DNA from: CAXMWX01 sp051008185
Lineage (GTDB): Bacteria > Pseudomonadota > Gammaproteobacteria > Eutrophobiales > Eutrophobiaceae
Direction: 5' to 3'
NCBI GenBank assembly: GCA_051008185.1
Contig: JBPCXW010000175.1
Location: forward strand, 1-17,920
DNA length: 17,920 bases
Shown: one piece after another, positions 1 through 7,779 of the stretch
Layout: every line of letters begins with the position of its first letter
How positions within the stretch are numbered: position 1 is the first letter of the stretch
The notes under the pieces: generated by a model
What the model was told of the DNA's origin: nothing
Seen by the model: the letters and a program-made list of their open reading frames with translations, nothing else
Databases searched by the model: none
Translations under genes and position numbers: made by a program

Positions 1-4
1 ATGT

Positions 5-126
5 CCCCCCACCGGAGCCACTACGGGCTACGCCCTTGTGCCACCGGCTCCCCCTCAAGGGGGGAGCAATCATAGCTCCCCCCTTGAGGGGGAGCCAAAG
101 GAGGCGAAGCCTGCTTTGGTGGGGGG
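5..126. repeat. Nested palindromic repeat with perfect 22-bp hairpin (REP/MITE-like)
   Basis: Positions 46-67 and 75-96 are perfect 22-bp inverted copies around a 7-base loop (68-74), each built of C-runs and G-runs around a CTCAAGG/CCTTGAG core. An outer pair, CCCCCCACC at 5-13 and GGTGGGGGG at 118-126, encloses them. The element lies 60-180 bp past the stop codon of the iron-transporter operon, so as RNA it could help end or protect that transcript. It has no T-run, so it is not a classic intrinsic terminator. Its form fits an interspersed extragenic palindromic repeat. I infer that class from structure only, since no second copy occurs in this window. Confidence 0.6.
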
Positions 127-187
127 CCATTGCCATTTTTGTCTCATACGTTAATGATCCGCCACAGCCAACTACCGCGATAAACCA

Positions 188-1240
188 CTAGCCACCCTCA
201 GCAAACGCTACCAGATGTTCTATCTCCAGACGGATGCCGATCTCCTCATCAATGGCATGGTCGTGGTGACTGGGTACCAAACTGAGCAGTCTTTCCCCAC
301 TACCGGGCATCACCAAAGTATAGATAAACGCCGCACCGCGGAAGGTTTTATCCACTACTCTGGCGCGTAGTTCGCTGTCGTCGTCGTGCAGAATATCATC
401 GGGGCGGATTAGCAGTTGCACCTGTTCATTGATGGCAAAGTCCAGTTTCTCTGATCCGCTGACCAGACCGAGGCAGGTATCTACCTGTCGCTCGCCGGTT
501 ACCGTGGCCTTGATGAATACGCCTTCGCCGACAAAATCCGCCACATACAGGCTAACGGGCTCATGGTATAAACGGAAGGCACGATCCCATTGCAATAAAC
601 AACCGTGCCTGATTACGCCGACCTGATCAGCCATCGCGAATGCCTCCAGTTGATTGTGGGTTACCAATACCGCGGTGATGCCATCCTGCTTTAGCACCTC
701 GCGCACCTGTCCGGCGAGTTGCTCGCGCAATGCGATGTCCATGCTGGCGAACGGCTCATCCAGTAACAGGATCTCCGGGCGCGGTGCCATGGCCCGTGCC
801 AGGGCGACCCGTTGTTGCTGCCCGCCCGACAAACGGTGCGGATAACTGTCAAGGAAATTCGTGATCTCCAGTAAGCCGGCCAATTCCTTGAGCCGCCGCT
901 CCGCGACATTGCCGGATTTGTTCCTGAGGCCAAACATGATGTTGTCACGCACCGACAGATGAGGAAACAAGGCACTGTCCTGAAATACCATACCCACATT
1001 GCGCCCTTCCACGGCGGTTACATTTTTGTGATCGCTTACCCGCTTGCCGTTGATATAAATCTCACCATTGGCCGGCCGTTCAAAACCGGCGATGGTGCGT
1101 AACAAGGTGGTCTTGCCGCAACCGCTGGCACCCAACAGGCAACCGACATCCCCTTCCTGCAAGGTGAATGAAACCGTATCAATGATCAGTTTTTCGCCGA
1201 TGCGTACGGATACATTATGCAATTGCAGTTTATCCGCCAT
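188..1240 (-). CDS. fbpC: Ferric iron ABC transporter, ATP-binding protein
   Basis: This is the ATPase that powers ferric iron import across the inner membrane with the permease and binding protein encoded just upstream. All ABC motifs are visible in its 350 residues: Walker A GASGCGKT (37-44), Q-loop glutamine 87, signature LSGGQ (137-141), Walker B LLLDEP (158-163) and switch histidine 195. A C-terminal region of about 120 residues fits the TOBE-type domain of the FbpC/PotA group. The ATG lies inside the last codons of the permease gene (11 bp overlap), so translation is probably coupled. A GGAGG lies about 12 bases before it. The iron assignment rests on the neighbouring FbpA-like protein, Fur-box-like site and ferritin genes. 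The ATPase alone could equally belong to a spermidine or sulfate type. Confidence 0.88.
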   Translation of the reverse strand: MADKLQLHNVSVRIGEKLIIDTVSFTLQEGDVGCLLGASGCGKTTLLRTIAGFERPANGEIYINGKRVSDHKNVTAVEGRNVGMVFQDSALFPHLSVRDNIMFGLRNKSGNVAERRLKELAGLLEITNFLDSYPHRLSGGQQQRVALARAMAPRPEILLLDEPFASMDIALREQLAGQVREVLKQDGITAVLVTHNQLEAFAMADQVGVIRHGCLLQWDRAFRLYHEPVSLYVADFVGEGVFIKATVTGERQVDTCLGLVSGSEKLDFAINEQVQLLIRPDDILHDDDSELRARVVDKTFRGAAFIYTLVMPGSGERLLSLVPSHHDHAIDEEIGIRLEIEHLVAFAEGG

Positions 1241-2912
1241 GGCCGGGGCGCGCCTCCGTTATGGATCGGTTCAGTATGATGACCGGGATGATGCCGGTCA
1301 GTACAATCGCCAGTGCCGGTAGGGCCGCCTCGGCAAGCCGTTCCTCGTTCGCCAGATCGTAGGCACGGATCGCCAGCGTGTTGAAATCAAACGGTCGCAG
1401 GATCAAGGTGGCCGGCAACTCTTTCAACACATCAACGAACACCAGCAACATCGCCGTCAGGATACTGCCGCGCATCAGTGGCACATGCAGATGCCGCAAC
1501 AAGGCGAAGGCGTTGTAACCGGCGGTGCGGCCGGCCTCTTCCATTGAAGGTTTGATCTTCGCGAGACCGGCATCAACGGTGTTCAGCGATATGGGCAGAA
1601 ACCGCACCAGATAGGCGAAGATCAACACCAGCAAGGTTCCCGCCAGATAAAACTCCGTCTCGGACGCAAACAGTGTCCGGGCGATGGCCGTCAGGGACTT
1701 GTCCAGCCAGATGAACGGCAACAACACGCCCACCGCGATGACGGTGCCCGGTATCGCATAACCCAAACCTGCCACGCGTCCGGCGACACGGGTTAGCCAG
1801 TTTCTTTGGATGCGTTTGCTATAGGCGATCAACAAGGCCAGCATCCCGGCGGCCAGCGAGGTAATCAAGGCAAGCTCAATACTGTGCCAGGCCAGTAACA
1901 GAAATTGTTTGTCAATGGATTGCGAATAGGTCTGCCAGGCCCAGACACAAAGTTGCAGGGCCGGGACGATGAAACCGAATACCACGGGCAACAGACAAAA
2001 CAACAACGCCGGATAACGGCGGGCCGGGCTGAGCCGACCCTTCTGCAAGCTGCTGTAACGATTACTGGTATGGTGGAAGCGCGCCTGCCGCCGCGAGCGG
2101 TTTTCCAGCAGGATCAGCGCGAACACAAAACACATCAGTATCGCCGAGAGTTGCGCCGCGGCGACGCTGCTGCCCAAACCAAACCAGGTGCGAAAGATGC
2201 CGGTGGTAAAAGTCGCCACGCCGAAATACTGCACGGTGCCGTAATCCGCCAGCGTCTCCATCATCACCAGCGACAGGCCGACAAAGATCGCCGGTCTGGC
2301 CAACGGCAAAGCCACTTTGCAGAAGGCTTGTAGCGCGTTGCAACCCAGCGTCTCGGCCACCTCCAGCACGCAGATGGACTGCTCTATAAAAGCGGCCCGC
2401 GCCAACAGATAGACATACGGGTAAAGCACCAGCGACAACATTACGATGGCACCGGTCAGGGAGCGCACTTCGGGGAACCAGTATTCGCCGTACTCCAGTC
2501 CCAACCCGGAGCGAATCAGTGACTGCAACGGCCCGGCCACATCCAGCATGCCGGTGTAAGTATAGGCAATGATGTAGGCGGGCATCGCCATCGGTAACAA
2601 CAGCAACCATTGCAGTTGTCTATCCATTGGCAGTTTGTACATGGTTAGCAACCAGGCCGGCAACACGCCCAGCGGCAACACCAGGATGCTTGTGCCCAGC
2701 ATCAACAGCAGGGAGTTCAACAGGTAATCGGCCAGTACGGTTTCATACAGGTGTTGCCAGATGTCACCGCTGGAGAAAAACAGTGACGACAACACCACCA
2801 GCAACGGGATGATCAACAGACATGAAAATAATACGCTACAACCAACGAACAGCGACTGCGAACTGAAGCCGGGCTTGAACGCGGCAGGCTTGATCAGGGT
2901 GGCGGTCGTCAT
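1230..2912 (-). CDS. fbpB: Ferric iron ABC transporter, permease
   Basis: This inner-membrane channel subunit has 560 residues and two fused permease halves, as is usual for FbpB/SfuB. Many hydrophobic helices are visible. Each half carries an EAA loop that docks on the ATPase: about residues 184-209 (EVAETLGCNALQAF...) and about 458-483 (MEEAGRTAGYNAFALLRH...). A phrase common to iron permeases, LPATLILRPFDFNTLA, lies near the C-terminus. The start is set at the ATG giving MTTATLIKPA, because the reading frame upstream of it runs back into the end of fbpA and codes for a non-membrane Arg/Pro-rich tail. No clear Shine-Dalgarno is seen. Only 16 bp separate it from the fbpA stop, which suggests coupling or one operon. 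Confidence 0.88.
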   Translation of the reverse strand: MTTATLIKPAAFKPGFSSQSLFVGCSVLFSCLLIIPLLVVLSSLFFSSGDIWQHLYETVLADYLLNSLLLMLGTSILVLPLGVLPAWLLTMYKLPMDRQLQWLLLLPMAMPAYIIAYTYTGMLDVAGPLQSLIRSGLGLEYGEYWFPEVRSLTGAIVMLSLVLYPYVYLLARAAFIEQSICVLEVAETLGCNALQAFCKVALPLARPAIFVGLSLVMMETLADYGTVQYFGVATFTTGIFRTWFGLGSSVAAAQLSAILMCFVFALILLENRSRRQARFHHTSNRYSSLQKGRLSPARRYPALLFCLLPVVFGFIVPALQLCVWAWQTYSQSIDKQFLLLAWHSIELALITSLAAGMLALLIAYSKRIQRNWLTRVAGRVAGLGYAIPGTVIAVGVLLPFIWLDKSLTAIARTLFASETEFYLAGTLLVLIFAYLVRFLPISLNTVDAGLAKIKPSMEEAGRTAGYNAFALLRHLHVPLMRGSILTAMLLVFVDVLKELPATLILRPFDFNTLAIRAYDLANEERLAEAALPALAIVLTGIIPVIILNRSITEARPGHGG

Positions 2913-2928
2913 CGGCGGCGGTGCGGGT

Positions 2929-3930
2929 TTATTTCCAGCCGGCCCGATCCATGATCTTGACCGCCGCGGCATTGCCTTCGCCGAGGGCCGCCAGAGGCAA
3001 GGTGTCCGCCTTGAATTCGCCCCAGCGATTCAGGATGGCACTACTGCCGATCCCGGCCTTGACCGGAAACTCGTGGTTGGTGTCGGCATACCATTTTTGT
3101 GAGGCATCGCTCAGCAGGAACTCCAGCAAGCGGATGGCGGCCTCGCGGTTTTTTGCCGAGGCGGTCACGCTGGCGCCGCTGATGTTGATGTGGGTGCCGC
3201 GATTGGTTTGGTTGGGCCAGAACAAATCCACCTTTGCCGCGACCGCCGCCTCGGATTTTATCTTTGAACTGAGCATACCTGCCAGATAATAGGTATTCAC
3301 CAACGCCAGCTTGCACTGACCGGCGGCGACGGCTTTGATCTGATCCCTGTCACCGCCCTTCGGCGAGCGCGCGAAATTGCTGACCAGACCATCCGCCCAG
3401 GCACGTGCCTGTCCGGGGCCGTTGTGCGCGATCAGCGAGGCGACCAGAGATTGGTTGTAGATGTTTGAAGAAGAGCGCACGCAGATTTGCTTGTGCCATT
3501 TGCTGTCGGCCAGATCTTCGTAGTCATGCAACTCCGCCGGGCTTACCCGCGCCCGGTCATACACGATCACCCGTGAGCGCAACGACAGACCGTACCAATA
3601 GCCCTGCGGGTCCCGGTAGTTGGCGGGCACTGCGGCGGTTAGTAACGCGGATTGCACCGGTTGCAATACGCCCGCCTGTTGCGCGCGGTAGAGCCGTCCT
3701 ACATCTACTGTGATCAACAGATCAGCGGGGGAGTTTTTGCCTTCCAATTCCATGCGTTTGATCAGGGCGTCCGCCTTGCCCGTTACCATATTGACATCAA
3801 TACCGCTTGCCGCAGTGAAGCGTTCAAACAACGGTTTGATCAGGGCCTCTTTTCTGGCGGAATAGACATTGACTTCGGCGGCCTGTGCTATCGGTAACGC
3901 CAGTGCCAATAATGCGAGCAGGTATTTCAT
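2929..3930 (-). CDS. fbpA: Periplasmic ferric iron-binding protein
   Basis: This is the substrate-binding subunit that captures Fe(III) in the periplasm and hands it to FbpBC. The chosen ATG gives a clean signal peptide (MKYLLALLALALPIAQA) followed by AEVNVYSARKE, a typical mature FbpA start. The frame is open upstream for another 43 codons, but those overlap bfd and lack signal-peptide character. At 333 residues the length is normal. The paired tyrosines 214-215 (VNTYYLAG) match the Fe(III)-ligand pair of the family, and YADTNHEFPVKAG near the C-terminus is also typical. The gene starts 38 bp after bfd and ends 16 bp before fbpB, so the set is read as one operon from the Fur-box-like promoter. 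Confidence 0.88.
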   Translation of the reverse strand: MKYLLALLALALPIAQAAEVNVYSARKEALIKPLFERFTAASGIDVNMVTGKADALIKRMELEGKNSPADLLITVDVGRLYRAQQAGVLQPVQSALLTAAVPANYRDPQGYWYGLSLRSRVIVYDRARVSPAELHDYEDLADSKWHKQICVRSSSNIYNQSLVASLIAHNGPGQARAWADGLVSNFARSPKGGDRDQIKAVAAGQCKLALVNTYYLAGMLSSKIKSEAAVAAKVDLFWPNQTNRGTHINISGASVTASAKNREAAIRLLEFLLSDASQKWYADTNHEFPVKAGIGSSAILNRWGEFKADTLPLAALGEGNAAAVKIMDRAGWK

Positions 3931-3968
3931 TGATATACCCGGCGGGATGAGATTGGGATTGCCGGTTT

Positions 3969-4169
3969 TCAGGCTGCGACGAGCCGGGGACCGGCGGGGG
4001 TGCCAAGGGGCGATGTCTGTGCCAGACAGGCCTCCAGACAATCGCAGCAGGCACCGCACTGTGTCGCCACATTCAACTCTTTTTTCAGCAACGGAACGGT
4101 GACAGCGCCATTATCAATGGCCTGTTTCACCTGCTTTTCGGTTACTGCGTTACAGACACAAACATACAT
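3969..4169 (-). CDS. bfd: Bacterioferritin-associated ferredoxin
   Basis: This is a small [2Fe-2S] protein that passes electrons to bacterioferritin haem so stored ferric iron can be released as ferrous iron. Its 66 residues begin MYVCVCNAVT and carry the four cluster cysteines at the family positions C4, C6, C38 and C41. Extra cysteines lie at 42, 44 and 48. The core matches the normal Bfd length, and the last ~15 residues (Pro/Gly-rich) look like an unstructured tail. It is the first gene after the Fur-box-like promoter. Bfr is encoded 109 bp upstream on the same strand and the Fe(III) importer follows 38 bp downstream, so release from store and uptake would be induced together in iron shortage. 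Confidence 0.93.
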   Translation of the reverse strand: MYVCVCNAVTEKQVKQAIDNGAVTVPLLKKELNVATQCGACCDCLEACLAQTSPLGTPAGPRLVAA

Positions 4170-4210
4170 TTGGATTGAACCTCTGTTGCCTCAATTTGAC
4201 GGTAACAGGA

Positions 4211-4239
4211 ATTCTAATGCAAATGAGAACTATTCGCAA
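4211..4239 (-). promoter_or_regulatory. Sigma70-type promoter of bfd-fbpABC
   Basis: Read on the minus strand, TTGCGA (4234-4239) and TAGAAT (4211-4216) are separated by exactly 17 bases, a good match to -35 and -10 boxes. The predicted transcript start is near 4204, about 35 bases before the bfd ATG. The spacer is covered by the Fur-box-like palindrome, the expected layout for iron repression. Confidence 0.65.
4218..4238. promoter_or_regulatory. Fur-box-like operator
   Basis: The 21-base site has symmetric arms TGCaAAT and ATTcGCA around a GAGAAC-type centre. It is AT-rich and close in form to the Fur consensus (GATAATGATAATCATTATC style). It sits between the -35 and -10 boxes of the bfd promoter, so bound Fur-Fe(II) would block RNA polymerase. 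The call rests on the palindrome, its placement and the iron genes it precedes. Confidence 0.6.
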
Positions 4240-4278
4240 CTATTTTTATGGCCTGATTTTATTAGGAAATTCATTGAC

Positions 4279-4743
4279 TTACATCATTGACTGCTGATAA
4301 TTCTCCAGCCCGAGTTTCTCTATCAGGCCCAGTTGCGTCTCCAGCCAATCCACATGCTCTTCCTCCTCTTGCAGGATCTCCTCAAACAACTCGCGGCTGA
4401 CATAGTCCTGCACCGACTCCGCATATTTAATCGCCTCCTGCAACACGGGGATGGCAATGTGTTCCTGTTTCAAATCACACTGAAGCATCTCCGCGGTATT
4501 CTCCCCGATATGGAGTTTGCCCAAATCCTGCAAGTTGGGCAGGCCCTCCAGGAACAGAACACGCTCAATGATCTTGTCCGCATGTTTCATCTCGCCGACC
4601 GACTCCTGATACTCGTATTCATCCAGCTTCTTCAAACCCCAGTCCTTCCACATACGGGCATGCAGAAAATACTGGTTGATCACGGTCAGTTCGTTTTTCA
4701 ATACCCGGTTCAGGTAATCAATTATCTTGCTATCGCCTTTCAT
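4279..4743 (-). CDS. bfr: Bacterioferritin (haem-binding iron-storage protein)
   Basis: This subunit of the 24-mer shell oxidises Fe(II) and stores it as a ferric mineral. In its 154 residues every dinuclear ferroxidase ligand is present at the E. coli position: E18, E51, H54, E94, E127 and H130. The haem axial ligand M52 is also present (EMKHAD). The phrases NQYFLHARMWKDWGL and FLEGLPNLQDLGKLHIGEN are hallmarks of Bfr. A haem-binding Bfr agrees with the bfd gene that follows on the same strand after a 109-bp gap holding its own promoter. Transcription of bfr itself probably starts at the TTGTAA/TATACT promoter upstream. The Shine-Dalgarno is weak (GGAAA). Confidence 0.96.
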   Translation of the reverse strand: MKGDSKIIDYLNRVLKNELTVINQYFLHARMWKDWGLKKLDEYEYQESVGEMKHADKIIERVLFLEGLPNLQDLGKLHIGENTAEMLQCDLKQEHIAIPVLQEAIKYAESVQDYVSRELFEEILQEEEEHVDWLETQLGLIEKLGLENYQQSMM

Positions 4744-4775
4744 TGTCTGTTTCCACTCTGATGTATAGATTGTGT

Positions 4776-4804
4776 TTGTAAAGTATAACGCATCAGTGTA
4801 GATT
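4776..4804 (+). promoter_or_regulatory. Possible promoter of prlC-xthA
   Basis: TTGTAA (4776-4781) and TAGATT (4799-4804) are spaced by 17 bases, each with 4 of 6 consensus matches. The predicted start near 4811 leaves a ~34-base leader containing AGGA (4827-4830). It overlaps the predicted bfr promoter on the other strand. The match is moderate. Confidence 0.35.
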
Positions 4805-4809
4805 TACAA
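4782..4809 (-). promoter_or_regulatory. Probable promoter of bfr
   Basis: On the minus strand TTGTAA (4804-4809) and TATACT (4782-4787) are 16 bases apart, and the -10 box matches 5 of 6 consensus bases. This predicts a transcript start near 4775 and a ~31-base leader before the bfr ATG. It overlaps the weaker prlC promoter call on the plus strand. Confidence 0.45.
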
Positions 4810-4844
4810 CTGCTCTTACTACACACAGGAATAACATCAGCACC

Positions 4845-6887
4845 ATGACAAACCCGCTATTGGCGGATACGCACAAGCCGCTTTTCAGCCGCATCAAGCC
4901 TGAACATATAGAACCTGCAATAGACACCCTCCTGCAACAAAACCGGGACACGGTCGCGGCCTTGCTGGCCGAACAGCGGGAATATACCTGGGATAATCTG
5001 ATCGCCCCGTTGCAGGATATGGATGATCGCCTGAACCGCACCTGGTCGCCGGTGAACCATTTACACTCCGTGGCCGACACGACGGAGCTGCGGGCAGCCT
5101 ACAACGCCTGCCTGCCCAAACTGACGGATTACGCAACCGAGTTGGGACAGAATGAAAAACTGTTTCAAGCCTATTCGGCCATAGCGGAGGGGCCGCACTG
5201 GCAGCAGTTGGATCAGGCCCGGCAAAAAGTCATCAGCAACGCCTTGCGCGATTTTCGTTTATCCGGCGTCGCATTGGAACCCGACAAACGCAAACAATTC
5301 AAGACCATCAAACAACGCCTAGCCAAACTGGAGACACAGTTTGAAGAGAACCTGCTTGATGCCACCGAGGGCTGGCACAAACAGGTGACGGATCAGAAAC
5401 AACTGGATGGCCTGCCGGAAACGGCGCGGGAACTGGCGGCACAGACGGCGCAACAAAAAGAATTGCAGGGTTGGGTCTTTACTCTGGAGTTGCCTTCCTA
5501 CCATCCCGTGATGATGTATGCCAATGACGCGGCACTGCGGCGGGAGATGTATGAGGCCTATACCAGCCGCGCCTCGGAGACCGGCCCCAATGCCGGCAAG
5601 TGGGATAACAGTGCGGTGATGACGGAGATCTTATCCCTGCGACAAGAGTTGGCCGCGCTACTCAATTTTGATAACTATGCCGAATATTCACTGGTGCGGA
5701 AAATGGCGGAGACCCCGCAAGAGGTAATGGACTTTCTCAATGATCTGGCGGCACGCAGCAAGCCAGCCGCGGAAAAGGAATACGCCGAGTTGCAAGAGTT
5801 TGCCCGCACTGAATACAAGACAACAGAATTGCATGCCTGGGATGTGCCCTGGTATTCGGAGAAGCTCCGGCAAAAACGTTTCGCCTTCAGTCAGGAGCAA
5901 CTGCGACCCTGGTTCCCGGTGCCGGATGTGATCAAGGGAATGTTCAGTGTGGTGCAGCGTCTTTATGGCATAGATATAGAAGCGGTGGATGGTGTTGAAA
6001 CATGGCACGAGGATGTGCAGTTTTTTGTCATCAAAGACAGCGCGGGCGATCTGCGCGGCGGTTTTTATCTTGACCTCTACGCCCGCACCGGCAAGCGCGG
6101 CGGGGCCTGGATGGATGAATGTGTGGTACGCAAGCGAAACGAGCAGGGACTGCAAACCCCGATAGCCTATTTGACCTGCAACTTCACGCCGCCACTTGCC
6201 GGCAAGCCCTCGTTGCTCACCCATGACGAGGTAACCACCTTGTTCCATGAGTTCGGTCACGGCCTGCATCATCTACTAACCCGCATTGACTATCCCGATG
6301 TCGCCGGCATCAACGGGGTGCCCTGGGATGCGGTGGAGTTGCCCAGCCAGTTCATGGAAAACTGGTGCTGGGAACGGGAATCCCTGGACCTGTTTGCGCG
6401 CCACCACGAGACCGGCGCGCCGTTGCCGCCTGATCTGTTTGATAAAATGCGTAGTGCCCGGACTTTTCAGGCTGGCATGCACACCGTTCGGCAACTGGAA
6501 CTGTCCCTGTTTGATTTTCGTCTGCATGCGGAAAAGCGTGGCCGCGACAGTGCCGATGTTCAGGCCTTGCTGAATGCGATCCGGGATCAGGTGGCGGTCA
6601 TCAAGGCACCACCTAATAATCGTTTTCAACATAGTTTCTCCCACATCTTTGCCGGTGGTTACGGCGCCGGTTACTACAGTTACAAATGGGCCGAGGTCTT
6701 GTCCGCGGATGCGTTCTCCCGCTTTGAAGAAACCGGTATCTTCAACGAAGACACCGGCCAACAGTTTCTCGGTTGCATCCTGGAACAAGGAGGCGCGCGC
6801 GATCCGATGGAGTTGTTTGTTGAATTTCGCGGCCGCCGTCCGACCATAGATGCGTTGTTACGCCATTCCGGACTCCTGCCCCAGTGA
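4845..6887 (+). CDS. prlC: Oligopeptidase A (M3 family zinc metallopeptidase)
   Basis: This cytoplasmic endopeptidase degrades short peptides, including cleaved signal peptides. Its 680 residues match the usual length of PrlC/OpdA. The zinc site is intact: H468-E469-F-G-H472 (TLFHEFGHGLHH), with the third ligand E498 in the following VELPSQFMENW segment. The N-terminus (ADTHKPLFSRIKPEHIEPAID) and the C-terminal FAGGYGAGYYSYKWAEVLSADAF region are both characteristic. The ATG follows AGGA at a rather long 14 bases. The gene is divergent from bfr, and its TGA overlaps the GTG start of xthA, so the two are co-translated. It is complete, with no sign of damage. Confidence 0.95.
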   Translation: MTNPLLADTHKPLFSRIKPEHIEPAIDTLLQQNRDTVAALLAEQREYTWDNLIAPLQDMDDRLNRTWSPVNHLHSVADTTELRAAYNACLPKLTDYATELGQNEKLFQAYSAIAEGPHWQQLDQARQKVISNALRDFRLSGVALEPDKRKQFKTIKQRLAKLETQFEENLLDATEGWHKQVTDQKQLDGLPETARELAAQTAQQKELQGWVFTLELPSYHPVMMYANDAALRREMYEAYTSRASETGPNAGKWDNSAVMTEILSLRQELAALLNFDNYAEYSLVRKMAETPQEVMDFLNDLAARSKPAAEKEYAELQEFARTEYKTTELHAWDVPWYSEKLRQKRFAFSQEQLRPWFPVPDVIKGMFSVVQRLYGIDIEAVDGVETWHEDVQFFVIKDSAGDLRGGFYLDLYARTGKRGGAWMDECVVRKRNEQGLQTPIAYLTCNFTPPLAGKPSLLTHDEVTTLFHEFGHGLHHLLTRIDYPDVAGINGVPWDAVELPSQFMENWCWERESLDLFARHHETGAPLPPDLFDKMRSARTFQAGMHTVRQLELSLFDFRLHAEKRGRDSADVQALLNAIRDQVAVIKAPPNNRFQHSFSHIFAGGYGAGYYSYKWAEVLSADAFSRFEETGIFNEDTGQQFLGCILEQGGARDPMELFVEFRGRRPTIDALLRHSGLLPQ

Positions 6888-7681
6888 CTACCGCCGCCAA
6901 GCCCGCGTGGAAGATAGCCAGTTGGAATGTAAATTCCCTCAAGGTGCGCCTCGGCCATGTACAGGACTGGCTGGCGGAACATCAACCCGATGTTCTCTGT
7001 TTGCAGGAAACCAAACAAACGGATCAGGATTTTCCTGTTGATGCGATCAGGGAGTGTGGTTATCAGGCACATTACAGCGGCCAAAAAACCTACAACGGCG
7101 TGGCGACACTGAGCCGCAACGAGGCCCGACTACTGGCAACCGCCCTGCCGGATTATGACGACCCACAAAAACGCTTGCTGGCGGTTGAGGTGGATGGTGT
7201 TTGTGTGTTGAATTTGTATGTGCCTAATGGGTCTGAGACGGGTTCGGAAAAATATGCTTACAAACTGGATTGGCTGGCGCGTTTGGATGATTATACGGAG
7301 CGGCTTATGCAAGAACATACAAATCTGATCCTGACTGGCGATTTCAATATCGCACCAGCGGATGCTGATGTGCATGATCCAGAGGAATGGCGGGATAAGA
7401 TACTGTGTAGCGAGCCGGAGCGTGCGGCATTGAATAAACTAATGGACAAGGGTATGCAGGATACCTTCCGTCTATTCGATCAAGACCCAAACACTTTTTC
7501 CTGGTGGGATTACCGTGCGGCGGGCTTTCGGCGTAATCGGGGGTTGCGTATTGATTTGATACTGGCTAGTAAGCTTTTGGCAGGGCGTTGTCGCATGGCG
7601 TTCATTGACAAGGCCCCGCGTACTCTGGAAAGGCCCTCGGATCATACACCGGTGGCGGCGGTGTTTGAGGTGGGGAGTTGA
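6884..7681 (+). CDS. xthA: Exodeoxyribonuclease III (AP endonuclease)
   Basis: This Mg-dependent base-excision repair enzyme cleaves at abasic sites and trims 3' ends. In its 265 residues the catalytic set is visible: N15 (SWNVNSL), E42 (LQETK), the D/N pair in TGDFNIAP, and the D-H pair in RIDLIL and PSDHTPV near the C-terminus. It starts at GTG inside the prlC stop (4 bp overlap), supported by the conserved KIASWNVNSLKVR immediately after the start. It belongs to the exonuclease III subgroup (SWNVNSLKVR type) rather than being a close E. coli XthA copy. It is the last housekeeping gene before the accessory island. Confidence 0.93.
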   Translation: MTTAAKPAWKIASWNVNSLKVRLGHVQDWLAEHQPDVLCLQETKQTDQDFPVDAIRECGYQAHYSGQKTYNGVATLSRNEARLLATALPDYDDPQKRLLAVEVDGVCVLNLYVPNGSETGSEKYAYKLDWLARLDDYTERLMQEHTNLILTGDFNIAPADADVHDPEEWRDKILCSEPERAALNKLMDKGMQDTFRLFDQDPNTFSWWDYRAAGFRRNRGLRIDLILASKLLAGRCRMAFIDKAPRTLERPSDHTPVAAVFEVGS

Positions 7682-7718
7682 ACGAAAAGGCGCATTTCAT
7701 GCTGTATAAAGGATCGGC

Positions 7719-7751
7719 TTGAATGGTATGGACCCATGAAGTAGCATACCA
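7719..7751 (+). promoter_or_regulatory. Possible promoter with inverted repeat before the sce7726-family gene
   Basis: TTGAAT (7719-7724) and TAGCAT (7742-7747) are spaced by 17 bases, giving a predicted start near 7754. A 7-bp inverted repeat, TGGTATG (7724-7730) and CATACCA (7745-7751), straddles the spacer and covers the -10 box, so it could be an operator. Without a T-run it is a poor xthA terminator. The rest of the 98-bp gap shows nothing further. Confidence 0.35.
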
Positions 7752-7779
7752 ACCCGTTCACACAATCCAGTGAAGCCAA

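Noticed and set aside
2062..2610. 182-codon frame inside fbpB
   Set aside because: A Gly/Ala/Arg-rich shadow of a GC-rich membrane-protein gene on the same strand.
3931..4059. 43-codon upstream extension of fbpA
   Set aside because: It overlaps bfd in another frame and would hide a clean signal peptide that begins at 3930.
5688..6272. 194-codon open frame antisense to prlC
   Set aside because: It lies wholly inside a conserved gene and its residues show no family features, so it is a codon-bias shadow.
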